NCBI RefSeq assembly: GCF_030035675.1
Contig: NC_084485.1
Span: forward strand, 92,462,838-92,526,837
Length of the DNA stretch: 64,000 nt
Origin: Rhineura floridana
Lineage: Eukaryota; Chordata; Lepidosauria; Squamata; Rhineuridae
Reading direction: 5' to 3'
Below the pieces are notes generated by a model that made no database searches, was not told where the DNA came from, and saw nothing but the letters and a program-made list of their open reading frames with translations. Positions 12,681-26,500 of the stretch are shown one piece after another; the first letter of the stretch is position 1, and every line of letters starts with the position of its first letter. Made by a program: the position numbers and the translations under genes.

Positions 12681-12879
12681 ATGAAAAAAGATCTCAGAAA
12701 GAATAACCTCCTACTGGATTTCAGAAAGAGATATGCAGAAGCACATATCTTCAGACACCATAGAGACTCCTGGGGGGATTTCTCTAATCAAGGCAGGGCA
12801 ATCCTTATTTCTTAGGAACCGCCATCTATGCAACAGGGGTAGAGCTGGAAGCATGAGGTGAAAGCTGCCACTCAGAGTC

Positions 12880-13520
12880 CAAACAGCAGTTCTCTTGGTC
12901 TGTAGGGTGGGGAGAGGAATGCCCAGGAGGACCAGCGACCATCAGGAATCAGCCCTCTCGCCGTGTGTGCCCCTGCTCGGGCTAGGCTTGTTTCCTCCCC
13001 AGCTGCCTCCTCTTTTGCCCCGTAGACCAGCAGGGAGGATGTCGCTGCCCAGTATTGGAAGGCTGGGTCTATTTAGCTTAGTGAGCGGGGAAGGATGCTT
13101 CCTGTGTATTATACCAGGATGGTATGGCGAAGTAGTGCGCCGCAGTCCAGTGGTGCTGGTGGTAGCGCAAGCAACAAGGGGGAACGCAGAAATCGGAGCT
13201 CTCTGCAAAATCTCCCAGCCGCCGGACTAAAACCTTTGGGAAATTAGGAGATGGAAAAAAAGATATAGCAGAACGGGGGAGCTTCTTTGAGTCGTTGCCA
13301 GTGGTGCGAGCCTGCTGCTCCGCGCGGCTCAGGTGCCGCGTCACTTTCACCAGGCTCCAGGAGCGCGGATGGGCGCAGTACTGGATAAGATGTTTAAAAG
13401 AAGCAGCACGCAACGCGCAGTGCTTATAAGGCAGAAAGAAACGTCCTGTGTAATTTTTGCTGACCGTTTACCAGCCACTTTCCAGCGTACAAACCCAACG
13501 CCTGCGATGGTTTGTTAAGC
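12880..13520. other. Unassigned GC- and CpG-rich block
   Basis: A block clearly richer in G+C and CpG than its flanks (for example CGCGCGGCTCAGGTGCCGCG-type sequence around 13320). It lies about 0.9-1.5 kb upstream of the CPT2 start codon and 3.5 kb upstream of SLC1A7. Both strands carry open frames of roughly 110 codons, but none resembles a known protein and they overlap each other. It is most simply a distal part of a CpG island or an unannotated start site. Separated from the CPT2 promoter by an L2 3' end. Confidence 0.45.
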
Positions 13521-13639
13521 TGCATCCATCTCCGGCGCACCCCCAACATCAGCGGAGGCTCTGCTACCTTTGCAGTCTACTTCTCACTCCAAATGGAATT
13601 CCCTTAGTAGAATTCCCTCCCCTTAAATATTAGACAGGC

Positions 13640-13955
13640 GCCATCTCTGTTATGTCTCTTTGGAGCCTATTGGCACAAGCCTTTTAAGTTGAGACCTTAT
13701 CTCAGTCTGCGTCTGTGTTGGAATTGCTTTTTAATATGTTTTTAACCTTTTTAAAAAAAAAACATTTTTTTTACCTTTTTTAAAAAGATGTCTTGAAAGC
13801 TTTTTAAAAAAAGTTTAAAAATAGTTTTGTTTTAATGTATTTTAAAGTCTGTTTTTATGATGTTTTAAAGTGTTTTTAGTGCTTTTGTTTGTTGTCCTGG
13901 GCTCCTGCTGCTGGGCGGAAGAGCGGGAAAGAAATCAAACAAAAAATAAGTGCAC
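13640..13955 (+). mobile_element. L2-clade LINE 3' end
   Basis: Carries the C-terminal and 3' UTR pattern shared with other L2 copies here: CAAGCCTTTTAAGTTGAGACC, T-rich stretches with TTTTTAA repeats, then GTCCTGGGCTCCTGCTGCTG and an A-rich tail. A related copy is at 21840-22011. Confidence 0.65.
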
Positions 13956-14199
13956 AGCAGCACTTATTCTCCGCAACGTAAGGGGATCGGCCCACAAATT
14001 CCTGGCTCGCCTAGCACTCCCAGTTGAGCCAGGGCTTTAAAGGTGTGGGACATCCCTTCTGCAGTTTCTGTTTGCACTTGGATGAGTGAACCTGAAATTC
14101 AGGCGCAACAAGAGGGTGCCGTCTGGGGCGTACACGCGATCCTGGGGAGGCTGGACGCCCACAAAATCGCGACTATCAGATGTTCTCTGGGCCTGTTGG

Positions 14200-14371
14200 A
14201 CCGGAGGAGGAAGCACCGAAGCCACGACTCTTTCTTCCTCCCACGAAGGCTTGAGCTAACTCCTCCCAGGGGCGGGCGGTTGTGCTTCCCTCCGCTGCGG
14301 AGTGGCAGGGCAAGAGTTCACTCCGGCTCGGAGGAAGAAGAAGGCCTCACCGGGAAACTGCCGAGCTCAGC
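14200..14371 (+). promoter_or_regulatory. CPT2: CPT2 proximal promoter and 5' UTR
   Basis: A CpG-rich stretch immediately upstream of the CPT2 start codon, with a GC box (GGGGCGGGCGG at about 14269-14279). No TATA box is evident, as usual for a housekeeping promoter of the CpG-island type. The transcription start cannot be fixed from sequence alone. Confidence 0.6.
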
Positions 14372-14544
14372 ATGGCGGCCGGGGGGTTGCTCTTCTCTTC
14401 TTTTTCCCGCTGGCGGGGGGCTTCCGTCGCTCGGCACCCGACTGTTCTTGCCGCGCCGCGGAGAAGCTACAGCCAGGACGACTCCTCCCAGTACTTGCGC
14501 CGCAGCCTCGTCCCCACTATGCATTATCAGAAGAGCCTGCCCCG
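14372..14544 (+). CDS. CPT2: CPT2 exon 1
   Basis: Encodes the mitochondrial presequence and the start of the mature protein ([15 protein letters not shown]). Donor is CCCG/GTAAGG; the Arg58 codon is split two plus one. Confidence 0.95.
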
Positions 14545-17500
14545 GTAAGGTGGCGCCTCCTCGGGGGGCCGGGATGAGATTGCTGAGCCTGGCCGTAGGC
14601 CATTCAGCAGGTCCCCCTTCGGCTTTCCTTTCTAGGGCGCCTCTAGAGCAACTTCAGGCTTTTTCTGCAACTCCTTCCCCCCTCAACCGGGCATTGCTTT
14701 TTAGTGCCAGACTCAACCTTGGAAGATGTGAAGGAGAGAATGTGTCTTTGAGTATGTGCAGAGTGCTATCGCCGTCATACACGCAGGATTGGGAGCGGGA
14801 TTTATAGAGAGGCTCGAGACAAAGCACTTTATCATTAAGCTGAGCGTCCAGTCGCTCCTAATTGGAGTTGTCAATTCCAGGAGGATGTTGCAAGTAGACC
14901 ACTCTATACGTGTGGAGCATGGGTGGAAAACACATGACCTTCCCAATGTTAGACTCCCATTATCCCTGACCATTGGCTGTGCTCACTGGGGCTGATGGGT
15001 GATGGGAGACCAACAACATCTGGAGGACGTAGGTCCCTCAGTCCTGTAATTTTAAAGTTCACATATCCTGACAGATCACCATTGTTGACCTTCCTCTTGC
15101 CTCAGAACTTTTCTGTTAGATTCCCCATGAAATGCATACACAAAATAACACAAATGCATACACAAAATCCTTTCCCTCTGTTAATCAAGTCCAGAATTAT
15201 TGCCACTGCTGGGCTACATTCATTAATTGACACAAATAGGAATCCTTGTTTCACCCACAGAATTATATTGAATGGATGGTAAATACCTGGGTGTGAGTAT
15301 AACAGCAAAGGAATATTGTTGTGCTTTGTGATCTTGAGTATGTTTTCTTCAGTTAGTTCCCACACTATTCAGAGCAAGTTATTCCTGTGAGAAGGCACCA
15401 CTCCATCTCCATTACATCCAGCTGCCCCTTGAAAGGTTCCCCTCCCAATAGGTCTTGCTCCTCCCTCTATGGGCCCTGTTCCTTGCTGTACTGTATACCC
15501 AAAATTCCAGTCTCTTCAAGCTTACAGAGGGCTTTAAAAGAAGATTAGACAAATTCATGGAGGACAGGGCTATCAATAGCTACTAGCCGCGATGGCTGTG
15601 CTCTGCCACCCTAGTCAGAGGCAGCATGCTTCTGAAAACCAGTTGCCGGAAGCCTCAGGAGGGGAGAGTGTTCTTGCACTCGGGTCCTGCTTGTGGGCTT
15701 CCCCCAGGCACCTGGTTGGCCACTGTGAGAACAGGATGCTGGACTAGATCGGCCACTGGCCTGATCCAGCAGGCTCTTCTTATGTTCTTTCCCCCCTCAC
15801 TCTCCTTGAATCTCAGCCTTATTTTCTTTTCGGAGCTCTTGCCTTCTACTTCACACGATCCTAGTTGCTCTGTAATTTTCCACTTCATTCCAATGTAAAC
15901 TACACAGAAACCTCTATTACCTTCAGATTCTCTGCCTTTTTAGAAACCTCTTGAGAAACAGTTATCTTCTTCTTTAAGCCCTGTTGTTGTGGTCACTGTT
16001 GACCTAAAACCTTTTTAGGTTCTGAACTTTCCCTTGATCCCAGGCTGGTCTGTGTAACTTAAGGGAGTTCATGCAAGGATCATTTCCTGTTCCCTCCTCT
16101 CCCCATCAGCTCTTCACCCCCCAGAAGCCTCTCTGAAGTACTTGTGCGTATGACATTGACCCAAAGGTCCATATGTTTTGGCTTGCCTTGGTAGCTGGCC
16201 GTTATTTCTCATTGTCCCTGACACTGGCACATGCGGTGGACTTGGGAGAGGACAAGGGTCCATTGCTTTCTACGTTTTGTGATACAGTGAATATATCTTG
16301 TTAGTGCAATGCCTGATCTCTTTGAGAGACAACAGTTTGATCTCTTGCCAGAGCACTTAAATAAAGTGAGGAAAACTTCCCACGTCCTAAATTACACCAT
16401 GATGAGAGACTCATTAGGAGTTTAAAATGAGAGAGAGGGAGAGGAAAAATGAGTTGCAACTGGTAATGAGAAGCCTTCTGCGCTTAGGCTAAAAGCATGG
16501 TATGTAGGTGAAAGGTTAGAGCTAAAAGCAGGAAGTGATTTCCATGATTGCCATCCGTATTTAAATGTACACCACTTAATAGCTCCCTCATGCCCTTGTA
16601 CCTACTTTTTGATGAGTACCAGGCAGAAACATAAGAAAAAGATGAGAGAGAATAAAACCATGTCAACTTGCTTGCTTTGTGCATTTTTTGCTGTGATGTA
16701 CTCGTGGCTGTATACTATAGTCAGCGTGGATTTTTCTCATTCTGCAAGGTTAAATTGAAAATATCCCCCCTGCTATTCTGATGCCACCCATAAGCTCATT
16801 TCAAAAAAAACCCTAACAAAAGTCCTGAACTCAGAAAAGCTTGCTTAAGAACCCTCTCAATTTTCATGGCGATACACAAAACAGAGAATCGAGAGTTCAA
16901 AGTGTAAAGAGAGGAAAAAAACAGACCCCTTTTGGACTTTTTTCTCTCAGAATTCTCATAATCTGTTGAAATTAATTAAAAATCAGCCATGTTTACAGAG
17001 TACCTGTAATCCTATTACTGACCTTACCCTATACTCTGAGCTTCATCTTCTGCAGTTTAAAAGTTTTAAAAATGCCTGGCTGATTTTTAATTAATTTAAT
17101 AAATTTTGCATTGAACTCAATGATAATGTCAGGCATGCTCAGTAAGAACCAACTGTCAGTGTTCTAAAAGCCAGACTCTCAGCTGCTGGGCTTGGCTAAT
17201 TGGGGCCACACCCACACCAGACTTTGATTTCATGTGAGACAGTCATGGCTTCCCCCAAAGAATCCAAAGAAGTGTAGTTTGTGAAGGGTGCTGAGAGGAG
17301 ACTCCTATTCCCCTGACAGAGCTCCAGCGGCCAGAGTGGTTTAACAGTCAGCAGCTCTGATTGAAGCTCTGTGAGGGGAACAGGGCATCTCCTAGCAACT
17401 CTCAGCACCCTTCAGTAACTACACTTATGAGGATTCTTTGGGAGAAGCCATGACTGTCTAAAGTGAAATAAAGGTCTGGTGTAGATATGGCCATGGACAG

Positions 17501-20500
17501 CTCCGGTTTAAATTTGGTTGGGAAGCTACATGTGCCTGCTGTAGAATAAAAAGGTGGGGGAAACCCTGAAAAAGAATGATACTGTTCACAATGTTTTCCT
17601 TTTGGAACGGAAAGGGGTTTCCCCTCTTTTATTTGGGCTGATTGCAGGTGTTGCCACCACTCCCCATATGCTCAGAAGCACATGTTACCAATTCTTCCAA
17701 GCTACACAGCAAGTGGATTGGACTGTGAAAGACTAACCCAAATTGTGTTTGCTTTTTTACAAATTTGTAGGGCAGTACAATATCTCAGAGAGGAGGTCAG
17801 GTCTCCCGCTCCCCGCGTGCATTCACTATAGCTGCCCAATTTCTCTGCTTTTTAAAGTTTGGTAGAAATACCTCTTGGCTATAAGTATGTTCTTAAACCG
17901 CAAGATTTTTTTGCCTATTAGTGAATAAACATACTTAGGATCATGCTGTAAAAATCATAGTTAAGTTCTTAGTGTACTTAAATAGCAGTTAAATTCAATG
18001 GAGTCTACTTTCTTTGGCCTGTGCCCAGTGTGTTTTCAGAAGTAGACTAAGTTTATGGTGACCTTCAGGGCCACCTTGGATGTGAGGCTGATGTTTGTAT
18101 CTGCTACCAGCTCTGATTGGTTATGTATCAGGAGTTGAGGTTGTGCAGTACCATGCATGTTATGATTGTGCATTTGGAGATGAGTGGACGGAGGTAGTTT
18201 TCTACCTCTCAGGATGAGAGCCTACTCTGGCATAGAAGTAGACCCCTTCCAGGTGGGAGATGGGAGAAGAGTAACAGATGGATCAGCGGGTCTGGGGTAT
18301 GAAGTCATTAGTGCTTCAGAGATGGGGAGAATATCTTACATGTGTATGCTTAGCAGCAATCTTTTGTAATATTGTGGAGTATGGTTGGATAGTTGATAAA
18401 GAATAATGTATGAGGTGGTGAATGATTACAGTGTTTGGGGGGAAACTTGTGCTGGTCCTTGACTGTAATGATTGATTGATTGAGTGGAATGGATTCTGAG
18501 AGTGAGATTGGGTGAATATTGTATGTTTTATGTTGATGGGATTTTGCATTATATAGCCTTGTAATGCTCTCTATATTTGTATATGTGTTTTTCATGTAAA
18601 CCATTTTATATTGGTTTTATTGCACTTAGAATGTGCGTGTGTATGTGTGTGTAGAATATAGATATTCTATTGTAAACTTTCAAGATCTCCAGATAATAAG
18701 CAGTCTATAAATGGAAATAATAGAATAATTACTTATAGAAAAGCTTATTCCTTATAAGCAAGTGAAGTTCAAGTTGCCAACACTGGTAAAAGAGATGGAG
18801 ATCTGGTGTGCCTTTAAATATTAGCTGAAAAGCAGAACTTGCAGCAAAATGTTGCAGTGTTCCTGGTCACAGTTCCAGCCAGCGTGACCTTTTCCAGGAT
18901 AGTCCATTCCATTCCTCGCCTCCATTTCCACAATGTTCTGTGCCCACTAGGCATACTCAGTCCACACTAGACTTTTTTAGTGGTTCCCCCTCCTTTTAGA
19001 GTTCCTTCCTTTTTTTGTACTTTGGCAAACCTTGGGGCCCGCCCATATCTCCCTCTCATATATTGGTGGTATTGTTTTGGCTGCATAAGGTTTGGCACTT
19101 GGAGAATGAATTTGCTATTGGTATATACTAGGATTTATTGTACCATGAACTTTAATTCAGGGTAATGAAAACTCTCTGTAACTTAGTAAATTGAGAACCA
19201 CCTTCATTTACCTTCTAGTTTCAGAGCAGCTTAAATTCATGCTGCCCTGGGCTCCTTTTGGAGGAAGAACAGGACAGAAATCTAATCGATTGATTGATTG
19301 ATTAATTAATTAATTAATTAATATGTTGGTGCAAAATGTCATCAGTTTATAACCAATGCCTTAAATAGGTTAGTAACAGAATATATATACATACAAAGTA
19401 AGTAGTTAAATAAATAGTAATGATACATTATCAAAAATATTTCTTATCCATCCTTCATCTACATCAGACTTTGCCATGGCTGTGCTGGCGGGTTGATAAG
19501 CGCTATAGGCCAAAATATCTGCAGGGTATCAGACGGCAGCTGATCTAAACAGATATCAGGATGGTGTACCAGGCTATTATACCATTAATAAGAAATTATC
19601 TTAGAGTCCCTTTAAAACCTGCATTTTTTGTATAATAAATTACTAGGCTAGACTTGCTTTTTCTCAATGTGCTTTTCTTGAGTTTCTCCCTGGAATGTTT
19701 AACATGGTGGTCTTATTTTGATTTGTTTCTCTCCTCCTGCCTTATTAGTTTGCCCATTCCAAAACTTGAAGACACAATTAGAAGATACCTGAATGCTCAA
19801 AAGCCTGTTTTAGATGATGACCAATTCAGGTAAGAATTGAGAAGAAACCAAAGACCTAATTTTACTTAAATTTATTTATTTTTAAAATCATTATTTTGCT
19901 ATAGCCCACCTAGAGCAGCATACACCATCATAAAACAGAACATATACAAATATTGCAACAATGGCAATGGTGTTTACAATCCTTTAAACACATAAGCCCT
20001 TTCAAACAGGTCACTAGCCTCAATCTAAATTATCACCCAACCAACAGAACCATCTGTATTAAAATAACAATTTTGAGAGAACAACCTTTAAGAGCGAACA
20101 GTTTGAAACAGAGAGATTTTTAACAACCACTTAAACATTGGCAAAGATCTGAACAGGGTGGTTTATAACAAATGCTATTGGAGGTCGCTGATTCATAGGG
20201 TCGCCATAAGTTGTAATTGACTTGAAGGCACATAACACACAACACAAACATTGGCAGTGTTGAAAGTTTATGCATCTCTGTGGGGAAGGAGTTCCATAAT
20301 TTTGGGGCCACCACAGAAAGGACCCTGTCTCTTGTGCTGACCAGCTGCATCAACCTGACAGGTAGGCATATGAACAGATCTCCTGAAACAGATCTTAATG
20401 TCCAGGAAGGCTTGTGTTTGTGTACATAGTCGTTTAAGTCACGTGGTCTCAAACCACTGATGGTTTTAAAGATAAAAATCAGCACTTTGAATTGGACCAA

Positions 20501-23500
20501 GACGTACACTAGCAAGCAGTGCAACTGGCACGGAATTAGTGTGGCATGCTCTGACTGCTATGTACCCTATAGCAACCAAGCTGCAGTATTCTGCACTAGC
20601 TGAAATTTCTGGACAGTCTTCAAAGGCAGCCCAATGTAGAGTGCAATAAAGTAGACTATTCTGAATGTGACTAGTGTGTGGATTACTGAGGCAAGGTCTG
20701 ATAGCTAAGGTCACAGATAGAGTACCAGTCTCAGCTGGAAAAAGGGGCTCTTAAACCATAAATGTCACCTGTCCAAGTCCAGGAGAACCCCCAGACTACA
20801 AATTTGGTGCAAGACAAGCAAACTTCTCCACCCAGAGCACCTCTGTATTGCCTTGATTTAATTTCAGCTTATTTTCCCTCATCCACATAAAACCATCTTC
20901 TGACACCTATTCACAGCCTCTCTGGGTTTTAATAGGTGCAAAAGAGAGGTAGAGCTGGGTGTCATCCACATATTGGTGACCCTGTCCCCAAATCTCTGGA
21001 TGAATTTTCTCAGCAGTTTAATGAAGATACTAAACAGCCTGGGGGACAGAATAGAACTTTGAGTTACCCCCACCAGCCAGAGGCCACGGGGCACCACCTT
21101 CTGGGACTTATCCTCCAAGAAGAATTGGAGCCAACTGAATACTGTGCCTCCCATGCCAATCCAGCAAGGTGGCCTAGATCTGATGTTGTCAGATGCCACT
21201 GATAGATCCAAGAGAATCAACAAGGTTACACTCCACCTGCCCACTTCCCAGTACCTCCCAGTGACATCAATGCTGTTTTTGTTCTGAATCTGGGCTGAAA
21301 ACTGGATTGAAATTGTTCTTTAAAAAAGTATTCTCTCAATACTGCCTGCTGCCACCTTCGCCATTATCTTGTTTAAGAATGGCAGGTTTGAGCCTGGTCA
21401 ATAGGTGTTACAAACAGTTGAATCCAGGGTTGATTTCTTAAGCAGTGGCCTCTACTATCTCAAAGTAGTGGGGACCACATCCTCCCTCCATGAAACATTA
21501 ACCACTTCCAGTCCAGGTTTTCAAACTTGTCTTTGCAGCTTTTGCTATCTGTGAAGGGCAGAGTTCCAGAGAGCAAGTGGTTAGACCTCCGAGCAGCTTG
21601 TCCACATCACCAGTTGCCTAAACTGAAAGGTATCCAGAACAGCATAATAAGACAGTGCCACAATCCATTCCAGTTCTGACACTGTTACAACCCTGGCATC
21701 CTCCATGGCCTACGCAATGCTTACTGAACCTTCTTTCTTCTGTGAGCCAACATAGGCAGCTAAGTCTCACAATCCAATGCAGATCCAGAATTCAGATACT
21801 TCAGCCTTAGAATTAACAGTTTCACATTCTCAGCTAGGAGGTTTTTGCATCTCTCTTATCTTTTTGGCGCCTACTGAAGACCTTCCTCTTTCAACAAGCC
21901 TTTTAAGTAGAGACCTTAACATTTTGTGTCTGTTTTGGAATAGCTTTTTAAGATGTTTTTAACTTAAAAAAAATGTTTTTGAGATGTTCTATTTGTAAAA
22001 GGTTTTTTAAGATCGCATCAAGAGTGGGGAAGGGAGGAGTCACACCAGTACAGAACAGAACATTTGTGGGTGAGACCCACATTCATTAACACCTTCATTC
22101 CGAATAGGATATCTCAAAGGCATTGCAGCTTTCCTTAATTTCTCTCCCCCCCCCTTTTTTTTTTAAAGGAAAACTGAACAACTTGCTGTCAGTTTTAGGG
22201 ATGGAATTGGTAAAGAATTACACGAGCAGTTGGTTGCACAAGACAAAAAAAATAAGCATACTAGTTATATTTCAGGTAAGAAATTGTGAAACCTCACTTG
22301 TTTTCTTAGTATCTGTTCCCCAAACTGCAGGCTTGAGAACAGACTGGAACCTGGCACAGTGTCAGAGGGTTCACTGTGTTCATTAACTTTCACTTAGATC
22401 AGATGGAAATGGGCTGGATTGCTTTCTTATTAGCATCTTTTGAATACTCAGTATTTGACTCACTGCTGAATGTATGAACCGATGACATTAAAAAGCATTG
22501 TGTTGAAAAGATTATGTGAACAAATGATCTCACTTCCAACTTTCATATCTGCAAGTGATGAACGTGCATGTGTGAACCAGCCCTTAGTTCAGGTAAATAT
22601 GTTTAGGGTTGAATGCATGAAACTGGATACTCTGTGATTAGAAGTGTACTTCTCAAAAATATTGTAATCAGTACTCCAAAACAACGGATTTACCTTTTCC
22701 ACTGAAATAGCAAGATGTCATGAAAATATCTTCACTTGGCAAGTAATTTTGAACCAGGCTGCATTAGCAAATATTCTTAAAAGTACAGAAGACCAGAATC
22801 AAAGTATCAACAATATAAAAGATGCAAGGAGAGGGGACCTTGAGCACAGCATAAATTCTTTACTGTAGGGACGTATGGTCCTGCAGATTTCACTCTAGTA
22901 TTTCATTTCCTGGTTTGTGAAGTCTAATAATGGATTTCTAATCCCACAAGAAGATGACTTGGGCTTCCTGTTTGTTTTATATATAGAGAGAGTGGTGTTT
23001 GCATAGGCAGATTCTTGGAGCCCAGAGTCAGTACCATAACTAACTGGCAGAGGTCCTTGGGTTTAATCCCTGGCATCTCCAGTTAAGGGATTTCAGGCAG
23101 TAGATAGGAACAACCTCTGCCCAAGATCCTGAGCAGATGCTGCTGACTGGAGTGAACTAGTAGTGAACTAGATGGCCCAGTGGTCTGACTTGATATAAGG
23201 CAGCCTCTTGTAGTGATGAAGGGGTTGGGAAGGAAAACCTGCCACCGCAGTCAAAGAATATGTAATTTTGAAATGGAAAGTGTAATGAAGGGAAATAGTT
23301 ACTGTGATGATCCAATGACTGACACAAAGCAAATGTAAATCTATTTCAGGATGTGGAAGCAAGTGACATCTTCAGGGAATCCAGCTTAGTCACAGCTATA
23401 AAATTGCTTGCCTCTGAAAAGGCATGCAAGATGACAGAGAGAGAAGGAAGTATGCTTCAGCTTTTTAAAAAACCAGTATTTCTATTGTCGAAGAACAAGA

Positions 23501-26500
23501 AAGAGGAAAAATGCAGACAGAGTAAGACCAGAGAATAAAGAAAAGGAGACAGCAAATGTAATAGGACAAAGGAAGGGGGGGGGAAAGAAAGCAAGAGAAT
23601 GTTTATAGTGTTTAGGTTAGTGATTTTTATTTGTAAATATACCACCTCCTAAGTGTTTTTCTACTGCTTGCATGTTGTTGGAGCTTATAAGAATATCCAT
23701 GGAGAGTAGAAGTATATAAAGCCCATATATGGTATCAGTGTAAATTCCACCATATTCGCCGCTATTGTAATTTCTCATTCTTTGCTGACACCATGATCAC
23801 AGTTAGACCACCGACTACTGGGTGTTAGCAATGACTGACATCCAGGTTACTCTTTACTGCACATAAATGAATGTGAATTTGAAATTTAGTGAGTGTGAAC
23901 TGCAATGCTTTCTTTTTTTATATGCAACAATGTTAAAATTACGCTAAAGATGAACCAAATTATAACCCTTCAGTTTATTGAAGACAAAGAGTGATTTTCA
24001 GCTAAGTCATATTCAGAGTAGACCCAAAATATATAGAAACAAAATTGTCATATTAATTCTGCTACTGCAGTTGTGTGGAAGAGGGTCCTGCTGTTGTATC
24101 TTCCTGCCTCCCCACTCCCCATTTATTTCTTCATTTGATATTTTATGAAAACAAGACTTTTTGTCAGTGAAGATTAGGAGGATAGGCCAGGGTTCCACAT
24201 CTTAGTAAACAGGCAAATTAACCCAGCAGTCACTTAATAGATGTTGATGCAGGGAAAAGTGGGCATTTACAGATGGAAGAGCAAATAATTCAAGGTTAAT
24301 TGATGTGAGCAATGCAAGTCATAAACACAACCCCGAACTGAATCAATTTTCCATGAAGGCACAAGTGTTGCCTGCCACCATTTGGATTTGAATTGGGCTA
24401 AATACGTGCCATTTCTTTTTTTTTTCATCATTATCAGTCTAGTACCTTAGTTGCTTATATATAAAACATACAACTCACTGTTTTATGCATTGGATGATTT
24501 TTTAAAAATAGTTACAAGCAATAGTTTTGTTTCCTCACCTGAGATTTAAATTTAATTTCTGCTTTCCCTGGAATGCTTTATCAGTGTAAGAGAACATTCT
24601 AAACCTACTAGGGATGTTTAGTTTTACATTTCCCTAGGCCTTTTGAGAAACATACTGTTGTAAACTTTGAATATTGCTAAGCTATAAAAATGAAGAATTC
24701 TGAAAACATCAGCTTGGAAATTCTTCTAATGTACTCACGTTGTGTAGAATGTTGCCTTTAATCTCCCCTTTAAAATTTAATTTGCAGCACTCATATTTGT
24801 GGAGAAAAAACCGGAGGTTTTAAGCCAGGTATAAAACTCAGTTGCTTTAGTGGATAGAATGAAGACAGAAGTCTTGGTTGGGGAACAGAGACTTAATGCA
24901 GAAAAGATGGAGAGGAAAGACAGAAAACGTGAAGATGATGAGGAGAGTCAAAGAGATGGACAGGTAGGAAGGTAGACAAGTTAAGTGTTATCCCCCTGCC
25001 AGCAACACAATACAATCATACGTCAAGGAAGAGCAAATTATGAATGGATAGTGGATGCAGAATTGTAGCCCTGAAACAATAAACCATAAAGGCCGCATGT
25101 TAGTTCTAGAAAGAAGAAATTAGTGGATGCTCCATTCTGGATTGCAGAAACCTGGAAACCTCACTTGTGTATACCACACCTCATGGCCCACAAATAAAAA
25201 AAGCTCATCCCTCTTGTGAACATCTCATGCTTTGCTGCATCTCATATTAATGATATTTGTTTGCCTGGTGGTCTTTCTGTTGATCTGTTCTATTCACCTC
25301 TCAATTTTAGGTCCCTGGTTTGATATGTACCTACAGGCACGTGAATCGGTTGTTTTGAACTTCAATCCATTCATGGCTTTCAACCCTGACCCCAAACCTG
25401 AGTATAATGATCAGCTCATAAGAGCTACTAACATGACTGTTTCCGCTTTGCGTTTCTTGAAGACTCTCAGGGCTGGCTTTTTAGAGCCAGAGGTTTTTCA
25501 TCTCAACCCATCCAAAAGCGACACTCAAGCATTTAAAAGGTTTATTCGATTTGTGCCTTCCTCTCTCTCGTGGTTTGGTGCCTACATGGTGAATGCCTAC
25601 CCACTAGACATGTCTCAGTACTTCAGGCTTTTCAATTCCACACGACTGCCTAAGCTCAATAAGGATGTGCTGTTTACGGATGAAAGTGAGCGGCACTTAC
25701 TGGTGCTTAGAAATGGAAATTTTTACACGTTTGATGTGATAGATAGAGATGGGAACATAGTGACTCCTTCAGAAATTCACGCCCACCTAAAGTACATCCT
25801 TTCTGACAACAGTCCTGTTCCAGCATTCCCTCTCGCTTGTCTCACTACTGAAAACCGGGATACGTGGGCATTGCTGAGACAGGAGCTACTTGACAACGGC
25901 AATAAGGAAGCCTTAGAAAAAGTGGATTCTGCAGTCTTCTGCCTGTGCCTCGATGACTTTCCAATTAAAGATCTCATCCATTTGTCCCATACCATGCTCC
26001 ATGGTGATGGAATCAACAGGTGGTATGACAAATCCTTCAACCTTATTTTAGCCAAAGGTGGCACTGCAGCAATTCACTTTGAACACTCCTGGGGAGATGG
26101 TGTAGCTGTGCTCAGATTCCAAAATGAAGTTTTTAAAGACAGCACCCAGTCACCTGCAATTGCACCTCAGTCTCAGCCTGCAGCAGTTGATTCTTCCACA
26201 GCTGTACGGAAACTGAACTTTAAACTGAACAGTGCCTTAAAAGAAGGAATTGCCAAAGCCAAAGAAAAGTTTGATGCTACTGTGAAAACGCTGACTCTGG
26301 AGGCCCTTCAGTTTGAAAAGGGAGGCAAGGAGTTGTTAAAGAAGCAGGAGCTGAGTCCTGATGCTATAGCTCAGCTTGCCTTCCAGATGGCTTTTCTACG
26401 GCAATATGGCCAAACTGTTGCCACTTACGAATCTTGCAGCACGGCAGCATTCAAACACGGCCGCACTGAGACCATCCGTCCTGCCTCAATTTATACAAAG

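Noticed and set aside
12895-13413. Possible novel gene in overlapping frames of about 110 codons
   Set aside because: Frames on both strands overlap, follow from high GC content, and resemble no known protein; kept only as a GC-rich block.
14043-14807. A 254-codon frame overlapping CPT2 exon 1
   Set aside because: It is out of frame with CPT2, runs through the promoter, exon and intron, and is a by-product of GC-rich sequence.
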